Part shown: one piece after another, positions 7,424 to 12,848 of the stretch
Layout: every line of letters starts with the position of its first letter
Numbering within the stretch: the stretch's first letter is position 1
Assembly (NCBI GenBank): GCA_026993705.1
Contig: JALWSJ010000352.1
Span: 1-12,848, forward strand
From: Flavobacteriales bacterium
Lineage (GTDB): Bacteria > Bacteroidota > Bacteroidia > Flavobacteriales_D > Parvicellaceae
Reading direction: 5' to 3'
DNA: 12,848 bases
Translations under genes and position numbers: made by a program
Notes under the pieces: generated by a model
The model's input: the letters and a program-made list of their open reading frames with translations, nothing else
What the model was told of the DNA's origin: nothing
The model's database searches: none

Positions 7424-7489
7424 AGAAACGGCATCCTTTTGCCCTCCCTCCTTTCGGAGGGCAAAAGATATAGTGGATAGCCCGACCCC
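7415..7489 (+). repeat. Structured intergenic repeat, copy C (lacks hairpin 2)
   Basis: Has the first core, GTTAGGGATAGAAACGGC, hairpin 1 (CTTTTGCCCTCC 7436-7447 with GGAGGGCAAAAG 7456-7467, loop CTCCTTTC) and the second core ending GATAGCCCGACCC. It then stops: hairpin 2 and the GGGGAACGCCC end are missing. Its hairpin 1 arms are identical to those of copy B. It lies 6 bp from the stop codon of the DUF5606 gene at 7496. Confidence 0.88.
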
Positions 7490-7495
7490 AAATCT

Positions 7496-7921
7496 TTATT
7501 CTTCTTCTGCTGCTGCTACGGCTTTATCTGCTTCTACTCCTGCTTTTAACAAGTCTGCTTTATGCAACGAGTTGTACCATTGAAATATTTTTTTTATATC
7601 CGAAGGACGAACTCTTTCATCGTCATACTCGGGCAATACTTCTGCCAAATAACTTCTTAATTCCTTTAAATCGGTTTTATGGCCAGGGGCTTTTCCACCG
7701 TTTTCTTTGTCGTAGATTCGTTGATAAACTTCAGATAAAAGTTCGTCTCCTTCAATGGTGTATATACTTATATCTTCTAAAGCACTGATTCTATCGGTTG
7801 CAAATGCCGGTAGTTTTCTTCCGGTTTCTACCGACTGAACTATAACGTTGTTTTTTCCTTGTGCTACTACGGTATATAGACCGGGTTTTCCTGATATTGC
7901 GATTATTCCTGTTAATTTCAT
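7496..7921 (-). CDS. DUF5606-type protein of Bacteroidota, function unknown
   Basis: 141 residues with no signal peptide or membrane segment, so probably cytosolic. The N-terminal part (about 1-60) begins MKLTGIIAISGKPGLYTVVA and continues QSVETGRKLPAFATDRISAL and EDISIYTIEGDE; this is the pattern of the conserved DUF5606 family and looks like a small beta barrel. The middle is helical (about 60-125; LRSYLAEVLPEYDDERVRPS, then DIKKIFQWYNSLH), and the tail is Ala/Glu-rich and low in complexity. It has its own -7 box overlapping the end of the S8 protease gene, and a structured repeat right after its stop. No function is known to me; the family name is from recall of the sequence pattern. Confidence 0.88.
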   Translation of the reverse strand: MKLTGIIAISGKPGLYTVVAQGKNNVIVQSVETGRKLPAFATDRISALEDISIYTIEGDELLSEVYQRIYDKENGGKAPGHKTDLKELRSYLAEVLPEYDDERVRPSDIKKIFQWYNSLHKADLLKAGVEADKAVAAAEEE

Positions 7922-7949
7922 TCTACTGTTGTTTTAATTTCTTTTTCCA

Positions 7950-7957
7950 CAAATTTA
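7950..7957 (-). promoter_or_regulatory. -7 box for the DUF5606 gene
   Basis: The minus strand reads TAAATTTG, an exact TAnnTTTG match, with an expected leader of about 20 nt. The -33 area would fall within the last codons of the upstream protease gene, and no clear TTG is at the standard spacing. Confidence 0.5.
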
Positions 7958-7967
7958 TAAATATTAA

Positions 7968-10547
7968 TCAATGCTTAACGACTATTTTTTTAACATATAT
8001 TTCGTTATAAGTGTATAACTTTAGCTGATAAATTCCATTTACTAACTTGCTTACATCTATATTTATTTCGTTAACTGATAGGTTATCAAATGATTGTACG
8101 ATTCTACCTCTTAAATCTGTTACTTCAAAACGATGGATTGAGGTGTTGGTTTTTATATATAAAGTTTCTTGTACCGGATTGGGATAGACGAAAAACTGCT
8201 GTTGTTCTTGTTTTACTCCTGTTCTTAAAAAGGGAATGGTATCCGAATAGGATTGACAGCCGAAATTACTTTCTAGAACGGCGTAATAATCTCCATTTTG
8301 TTGAGCTATAACTATTGAATCTAATGCGCTTGTTACTGGACTTCCATCTAAATACCATTGAATGGTAGCGTTACCAATATTTGATAAAATGATTGAATCT
8401 AAATTTACAACGATTGTTGGTATCGGGGGATTAGGGCGTTCGACAACTTGAAAAAAAGTAGTATCACTCCAACACCCTAAAGTATCGGCTACTTGTACAA
8501 AATACAATCCTGAACTATCAACAACCCAATTTTGAAGGTTGTCAGTGGCGTTCCAATTGTATTGCTCGTAACTTTCAGTCAGAGTAAATTCTGTGCTATC
8601 TCCTTCGCAAAAGGATAAATCACCTGCTACGTTTACCGTAAAACGCAGGGCATTTAACGTGTTAAAACCGTCCAACTTTCCATTTCCAAAAGAAACATTT
8701 GGCAATTGTCCCGTAAAAGCATCTGAATAAGCCGTTGTAATTAAGGCTTGCTTGAATCGTTCGGGCGTTAGTTGGTTGCATTTTTCTAAAGCTAAAGCTC
8801 CAACTCCTGCAACGATTGGACTTGCCATGGAAGTCCCTCCGTTTCTTCGGTGCATTCCTCCGATAGCCAATGTAGAATCGAGCGGTGGATGGGTTAGGTA
8901 ATAATTTATCAAATTTAAAGGCATGGCTGAATTTACTCCATGTCCGGACGCTGCAATTTCCGGCTTCAAACGACCGTTACGTGTGGGACCACGACTGGAA
9001 GTTTCTGCAATTTTACCGCGAATACCTCCGTTCGATGTCCATGTCGTATCTAAATTAACATACCCGCTATCGTTATAATAATTCCCTACTGCAATCACAC
9101 TCGGTAAGCATTGGAAAGAACTCACTATGGTTTGTAAACTATCGGGATAAGAGTATTTGGAAATATCAGTAAAATTACTGACTCCTGAGACATCATCAAT
9201 CATATCTGATATTCCAAAGATAGAGGATGACCAACAGTCAAATTTACCTGTACCTGTTGTTTCAAATCGGAAATGATATTGAGCAGAATCGGGTGAAGGT
9301 AAATAGACTTGCAAGAGATATTGCCCATCTCTTAGTTCCGACCAATATTCAACCGTAGCTAAGATTTGGTTTTGAGCATTTCGCAACGTGTCATAAGTTA
9401 CTCCACCTAAATTATTTTGAATGGTAAAAAACGTTCCTAAACTTCTGTTTTCAAAAACAGGATTGACTTTATCAGCCCCCACTCTAAACTGAACATCATT
9501 AAAATCCGTTGTGTCTGCCCAAAGTTCAAAGAATAAGGAATGAGCTCCATAAATCGAGTTAGGATTCGTCAAAAACCAAGTAAAAACAGTATCTTGATTG
9601 TTTCCCGTATGTAAATGATAGTTTCCTAAACTACCGGAATTTCCCGCTGCAGCGACCATTAAATGTCCTTTCTTTTGATTGATTAAACTATCGATATACA
9701 AAGCATAAGGATCTAAACCATCATGCGAACCTAAATAAGTTCCTAAACTTGCATTAATCACGCAAGGTTTACCCAATGAATCTGCCAGATGATATATAAA
9801 ATGCACTGCATCAGCCACCGTACCTAACCAATTGGAAGCGTTAAAATTACTTTCAACAACAATTAATTCCGTTTTAGGTGCGACACCTTTATTTAGACCA
9901 TTTGCAAAGGCATTACCGCAAGCGGTTCCCGCCACTGTGCTACCATGCCCATATTGGTCATTATTATTGCTTAACCCTTGCATGATTTGGGCACTGTCCC
10001 ATAATTGACCATAACCATATTCCGGTGGTGTAAATGAATTTACAGGTTGTGTTTGATCCCAAATTGCCAACACTCTGGTAGAGCTGTATTGAGGATTTAA
10101 AAAATCGGGATGTTGCCAATCTATTCCCGTATCGATAAAACCAACGACAACCCCCGAACCTTCATAAGAAACACCTAAGGGTTGTTGCCCTGCATGAATG
10201 GCGTTTATTTTATTATTTACCCGCATTGTATCGTTGAGAGCAACGCCTTGGTAAGCTTTAAAATTCAAACTTTCTACGTTTACTTTATGAAGAAATTCAT
10301 TGATTTGATTTCTCCTCACCGCAATATAGTACCACCCTTTTACACTTCCCTTATACTTTCCGGCTACGTCAGCAATTTCTTTCATTAGAACCACCTTGTC
10401 ATTTGTTTTTACAAAAAAGAAAATCCATTCATTATTGTTTTTAGTTTGTTTTAAATATTGCTCCAATTGAAAACATCTAACCCTATCTTGAGGTAGAGCT
10501 ATTTTGTTTATCAAAAGTAATAGTATAAAGACAACAACTATTTTCAT
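7968..10547 (-). CDS. Secreted S8 (subtilisin-like) serine protease with T9SS sorting domain
   Basis: 859 residues. A signal peptide covers about 1-19 (MKIVVVFILLLLINKIALPQ). A possible propeptide spans about 20-110. The catalytic triad is complete: D139 in GFIDTGIDWQHPDF, H201 in YGHGSTVAGTACGN, S573 in GGTSMASPIVAGV, with oxyanion N303 in AAAGNSG. About 270 residues separate N303 and S573, longer than in simple subtilisins, implying an inserted beta-rich domain at about 310-480. After the catalytic domain come two Ig-like segments (about 632-705 and 710-775, each with Cys-containing GCxS motifs). A C-terminal type A sorting domain begins FFVYPNPVQETLYIK and ends GIYQLKLYTYNEIYVKKIVV. It should be exported by Sec, cross the outer membrane by the type IX system and be attached to or released from the surface. 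The substrate is unknown. Confidence 0.95.
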   Translation of the reverse strand: MKIVVVFILLLLINKIALPQDRVRCFQLEQYLKQTKNNNEWIFFFVKTNDKVVLMKEIADVAGKYKGSVKGWYYIAVRRNQINEFLHKVNVESLNFKAYQGVALNDTMRVNNKINAIHAGQQPLGVSYEGSGVVVGFIDTGIDWQHPDFLNPQYSSTRVLAIWDQTQPVNSFTPPEYGYGQLWDSAQIMQGLSNNNDQYGHGSTVAGTACGNAFANGLNKGVAPKTELIVVESNFNASNWLGTVADAVHFIYHLADSLGKPCVINASLGTYLGSHDGLDPYALYIDSLINQKKGHLMVAAAGNSGSLGNYHLHTGNNQDTVFTWFLTNPNSIYGAHSLFFELWADTTDFNDVQFRVGADKVNPVFENRSLGTFFTIQNNLGGVTYDTLRNAQNQILATVEYWSELRDGQYLLQVYLPSPDSAQYHFRFETTGTGKFDCWSSSIFGISDMIDDVSGVSNFTDISKYSYPDSLQTIVSSFQCLPSVIAVGNYYNDSGYVNLDTTWTSNGGIRGKIAETSSRGPTRNGRLKPEIAASGHGVNSAMPLNLINYYLTHPPLDSTLAIGGMHRRNGGTSMASPIVAGVGALALEKCNQLTPERFKQALITTAYSDAFTGQLPNVSFGNGKLDGFNTLNALRFTVNVAGDLSFCEGDSTEFTLTESYEQYNWNATDNLQNWVVDSSGLYFVQVADTLGCWSDTTFFQVVERPNPPIPTIVVNLDSIILSNIGNATIQWYLDGSPVTSALDSIVIAQQNGDYYAVLESNFGCQSYSDTIPFLRTGVKQEQQQFFVYPNPVQETLYIKTNTSIHRFEVTDLRGRIVQSFDNLSVNEINIDVSKLVNGIYQLKLYTYNEIYVKKIVVKH

Positions 10548-10590
10548 TTGTTCATAATTTTTAAATGGTTACTAAAATTACAAAAGTTAT

Positions 10591-10621
10591 TTGACAATTG
10601 AACGAATATCGCTTATTTTTG
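10591..10621 (+). promoter_or_regulatory. clpS promoter (-33 TTG and -7 TAnnTTTG)
   Basis: TTGAC at 10591-10595 and TATTTTTG at 10614-10621 match the Bacteroidota -33 and -7 elements, with 20 bp between TTG and the -7 box. The predicted start near 10628 gives a leader of about 19 nt. This is the clearest promoter in the window. The divergent protease gene starts at 10547. Confidence 0.7.
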
Positions 10622-10646
10622 TACGAAAAGAGAAAACTCTCAGATT

Positions 10647-10916
10647 ATGCAAGAAGACGATCAAATACAAGTATTAACAGAAGACAAAGTAGTAGAAAAC
10701 AAAGACATCATTCTTTACAATGATGATGTAAATACCTTTGACCACGTAATTAATTTACTTATCAAATATTGCGACCATTCGGTTACACAAGCTGAACAAT
10801 GTGCTTATATTGTACACTATAACGGAAAGTGCCAAGTAAAAAGAGGTGAATTAGATAAATTAAAACCTATTTGTCAAGCTTTACTTGATGGTGGTTTATC
10901 GGCTACGATTGAATAA
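10647..10916 (+). CDS. clpS: ATP-dependent Clp protease adaptor ClpS
   Basis: Adaptor that binds N-degron (N-end rule) substrates and delivers them to ClpA/ClpC-ClpP. It has 89 residues, with a flexible acidic N-terminal tail (1-19) and then the core. The N-degron pocket motif is LYNDDVNTFDHV (N25, D26, D27), and the ligand-contacting histidine is H57 in IVHYNGKC. Next to the E. coli pocket, N29 and F31 stand where T38 and the gatekeeper M40 are found, so specificity for bulky residues may be tuned differently. The C terminus KPICQALLDGGLSATIE is typical. The usual clpA/clpC neighbour is absent; here it stands alone with its own promoter and terminator, between a protease gene and a surface-protein gene. 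Confidence 0.96.
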   Translation: MQEDDQIQVLTEDKVVENKDIILYNDDVNTFDHVINLLIKYCDHSVTQAEQCAYIVHYNGKCQVKRGELDKLKPICQALLDGGLSATIE

Positions 10917-10940
10917 GTATAAAATACCATAACCTAAAAC

Positions 10941-10975
10941 AAAAAAAGCTACCTTAAATTAAAGTAGCTTTTTTG
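10941..10975. terminator. Bidirectional rho-independent terminator after clpS
   Basis: AAAAAAAGCTAC (10941-10952) pairs with GTAGCTTTTTT (10964-10974) around a short AT-rich loop that can pair further, with T runs on both strands. It lies between the converging clpS and the repeat-protein gene and fits both. Confidence 0.88.
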
Positions 10976-11001
10976 TTTTTATATCAAATTTAGTTGATAT
11001 T

Positions 11002-12657
11002 CTAATGTTTTGTTACTCCTATTTTCTTTGAACTTACCGCTACACCTCCATAATAAGATTGTGCATCAGGGTGACCATAAGCAGCAGGATCGATATAGAT
11101 ACCTTTCTTATCGGCATCTTTTTCGATTACTACTTCTTTGTATTGTGGTTTTACTTGTAATGTTTTATCGTTTCTTTCTGCATACACATACCAAGAAACT
11201 TTTTGTCCCGGTGTACCTCCGGCAACTTTAAACACTCCATTTTCATCAACCTCTTCCAATACGTACATAACCGATGGAGAACCGATAGGTGTTAATGTAT
11301 AACTGTAGTTTTTATTAATCGCCGTAAAATAATCCGGTAATTGAACCGAACCTTCTCCGTTGGCATCCAACACAACATTACCTCTATAAATATTTAATAC
11401 TTCCGGAGATTCTGTACAAAAATGTTTTAATATTTTGTTTTCAGGATCTAGAGGATGATCAATAACAAAAGATTTAGTACCCGAAGCACCGATATTACCA
11501 TTTGCAAACAACCCCCATTGTGAACCATCACCAATAACACCGATACTCGTTCCACTTGTTGCTGTTGCTTTACCAAATACTCCATTTTGAGTTCCGGTAA
11601 AACCACCTCCGGACCCATTCGTAAAGGCATAAAATGAAGATGAATTATTCCCAGCTCCATACACACCAGTTCCACTTGACGCGACACCTAGTCCTAAGAC
11701 TCCATTATTTCCGGTAAAAGCACCACCAGACCCATTGGTTAAACTTTGAGCTGTTGAGACATTATTACCAACACCTAAAATCCCGGTACCAGTAGCTAAA
11801 TCAGATCTACCATAAACCCCGACAACTCCAATAAAATTACCACCTGCACCTCCATTTAGTGTAGCAGGAGTATAATTATTACCAACGGCTAATATCCCTG
11901 AACCCGTAGCATGCGAGTTTACAAAATGCCCAGTTACAGCATTCGTACTATTATTAACACCTACAATACCCGGTGCGTCCACTGCAGAACCAACTATCGC
12001 TGCATTTGTACCGGCCGAAGCTACTGTAAGTTGACCTGAAGAGGTAGATGTATTTACCATTACAGCTCCTCCATTTGCTACACGCATTCGCTCGAGGTTA
12101 TTGGTTTTAATTATCAACCCTACATTATCGGTTGTACCTAAGAAATTAGTTGCTGTATTTGTTCCTGCATTTCCTGTCAAGCCCCAATCATTGGTAGAGG
12201 TAATTGTAAAGTTAGGATATGTTCCCGTTACGGTAGTACCACCGCCTCCGGTTAACGACACTACTTGATCGGGTGCAGTATTATTAATGACTGTTCCCGA
12301 TATTCCAATTCCTGTACCCGCAGTATAGGTAGAGCCTCCTCCACCATTATTGGTGATGTAAGTATTCAGGTTGGTTAAAAAACTATTGTCTTGCATCAAT
12401 ATTCCGCCTATCATTCCGCCTAAATCTCCTTTATCAACATAACGAACAATACCGTTTGAATTATCAATAATCATTAACGTGGTGTCGCCTGTTGTGTACG
12501 CCTGCATTCCGTCAATCCTTACAGGGTCATCTCCTGTATTGATGGGAGACACGTGCAACGAATTAGTGGGAGAATTTTGATTTATTCCGACATTTTGAGC
12601 ATAGACGCCTGAGGTAATAACACCACCGAGCATTAATAATAGTACATTTTTTTTCAT
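11002..12657 (-). CDS. Secreted Gly/Asn-rich repeat protein, probable surface protein
   Basis: 551 residues. A signal peptide MKKNVLLLMLGGVITSGVYA is followed by QNVGINQNSPTNSLHV, a common opening of Bacteroidota surface and tail-fibre-like proteins. At about 157-195, WGLTGNAGTNTATNFLGTTD followed by LIIKTNNLERMRV is another signature of that group. Residues about 251-367 hold three tandem units of about 38-40 residues (TGSGILAVGNN, TGTGILGVGNN, SGTGVYGAGNN, each followed by a Gly-rich xFTG or FIG segment), likely beta-solenoid. A distinct C-terminal domain starts at about 392 (GTKSFVIDHPLDPENKIL, then LNIYRGNVVLDANGEGSVQLP). I see neither a peptidase S74 chaperone domain nor a T9SS sorting domain, so its means of surface retention is unclear. 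An adhesive or structural role is inference. Confidence 0.85.
   Translation of the reverse strand: MKKNVLLLMLGGVITSGVYAQNVGINQNSPTNSLHVSPINTGDDPVRIDGMQAYTTGDTTLMIIDNSNGIVRYVDKGDLGGMIGGILMQDNSFLTNLNTYITNNGGGGSTYTAGTGIGISGTVINNTAPDQVVSLTGGGGTTVTGTYPNFTITSTNDWGLTGNAGTNTATNFLGTTDNVGLIIKTNNLERMRVANGGAVMVNTSTSSGQLTVASAGTNAAIVGSAVDAPGIVGVNNSTNAVTGHFVNSHATGSGILAVGNNYTPATLNGGAGGNFIGVVGVYGRSDLATGTGILGVGNNVSTAQSLTNGSGGAFTGNNGVLGLGVASSGTGVYGAGNNSSSFYAFTNGSGGGFTGTQNGVFGKATATSGTSIGVIGDGSQWGLFANGNIGASGTKSFVIDHPLDPENKILKHFCTESPEVLNIYRGNVVLDANGEGSVQLPDYFTAINKNYSYTLTPIGSPSVMYVLEEVDENGVFKVAGGTPGQKVSWYVYAERNDKTLQVKPQYKEVVIEKDADKKGIYIDPAAYGHPDAQSYYGGVAVSSKKIGVTKH
11557..11907 (-). repeat. Three tandem coding repeats of about 39 codons
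   Basis: Encodes residues about 251-367 of the repeat protein. The units begin at residues 251, 289 and 328 and share the pattern [ST]GxG[IV]xxxGNN, a Ser/Thr/Asn-rich stretch, a G(A)GGxF segment and G[V]xGxG. A partial fourth start (SGTSIGVIG) follows at 368. Copies have diverged at the protein level, so recent slippage is unlikely. Confidence 0.75.
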
Positions 12658-12765
12658 AGGTATTCTGTTTTCTGTCGCTAAAATTCAATACAAAATATAG
12701 CTTTTATCTCGTAAAGATAGTAGATGTGATTTATATATGCAAATTGTACATCGTAGATTCAACAA
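12658..12765. other. Intergenic region between repeat protein and IS30 end, with weak promoter
   Basis: No gene is seen. The minus strand of 12691-12699 reads TATATTTTG, one base longer than TAnnTTTG, and is the best candidate -7 box for the repeat-protein gene. The right terminal inverted repeat of the insertion sequence should lie in the part near 12720-12765, but it cannot be defined without the other end. Confidence 0.35.
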
Positions 12766-12848
12766 CTAAGTGCAAGTTTTTTCCATTCTACGAATATACT
12801 GATAAAAAACCTGTTTTGGAGTTTTGAACCCTAATTTTTTCCTAGGTC
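12766..12848 (-). mobile_element. C-terminal end of an IS30-family transposase (runs off right edge)
   Basis: The minus strand encodes PRKKLGFKTPKQVFYQYIRR followed by MEKTCT and a TAG stop at 12766-12768, with the frame open to the window edge. The RPRKxLGFKTPxxVF pattern is the hallmark C terminus of IS30-type DDE transposases. Only about 26 codons are inside the window, so completeness cannot be judged. The element points toward the repeat-protein gene, ending about 110 bp before its start codon. Confidence 0.8.

Noticed and set aside
7151..7489. CRISPR array or integron attC sites
   Set aside because: The modules are inverted repeats of unequal length sharing only a 9-base tag. There are no regular direct repeats with spacers, no cas or integrase gene, and no attC R/L boxes recognised.
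7284..7583. 99-codon plus-strand open frame across modules E and C into the DUF5606 gene
   Set aside because: It runs through the inverted-repeat arms and then antisense to a conserved gene, with low-complexity Ser/Ala translation. It has no promoter match and no family resemblance.
11448..11687. 79-codon frame inside the repeat-protein gene
   Set aside because: It is an out-of-frame reading of the Gly-rich coding repeats on the same strand, giving Val/Leu/Gln-rich sequence with no features.

Overview
The window looks like a chromosomal segment of a low-GC member of the Bacteroidota, most likely order Flavobacteriales. Evidence: a subtilisin-like protease ending in a type IX secretion (T9SS) sorting domain, a DUF5606-type protein, a cell-surface repeat protein of the Bacteroidota type, several matches to the Bacteroidota promoter -7 box (TAnnTTTG), and no Shine-Dalgarno motifs before the starts. 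I see no tRNA, rRNA, CRISPR array or phage module.

Layout, left to right. 1-2487 (minus): sbcD then sbcC (sbcC runs off the left edge), the two subunits of the SbcCD hairpin nuclease, separated by a 140-bp structured repeat. 2587-3702 (plus): a divergently transcribed, membrane-anchored protein with helix-hairpin-helix and SPOR-like segments. It converges on a cold-shock protein gene (3763-3954, minus) across a shared terminator. 4077-4215: a second copy of the repeat, inverted. 4232-6937 (minus): a tight three-gene operon of saccharopine dehydrogenase, a small membrane protein with a PH-like region, and surE. 6938-7495: a long intergenic region whose right part is a chain of three inverted-repeat modules, the last being a third, partial copy of the repeat. 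7496-10547 (minus): a DUF5606 protein and the secreted S8 protease. 10647-10916 (plus): clpS with a clear promoter and terminator. 11002-12657 (minus): a secreted repeat protein. 12766-12848: the C-terminal end of an IS30-type transposase entering from the right edge.

The genes are mostly ordinary housekeeping and surface functions: DNA repair (SbcCD), nucleotide phosphatase (SurE), lysine/saccharopine metabolism, proteolysis (ClpS, S8 protease) and secretion. They do not form one pathway.

The most interesting feature is the intergenic repeat family at 1134-1273, 4077-4215 and 7415-7489. Each copy has two conserved cores around a hairpin whose sequence differs between copies but still pairs. 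A dinucleotide in the two cores covaries in three Watson-Crick combinations across the three copies. The two full copies add a second long hairpin with unrelated arms but a nearly identical 18-nt apical loop. One full copy abuts the stop codon of sbcD, inside the operon for a nuclease that cuts DNA hairpins.
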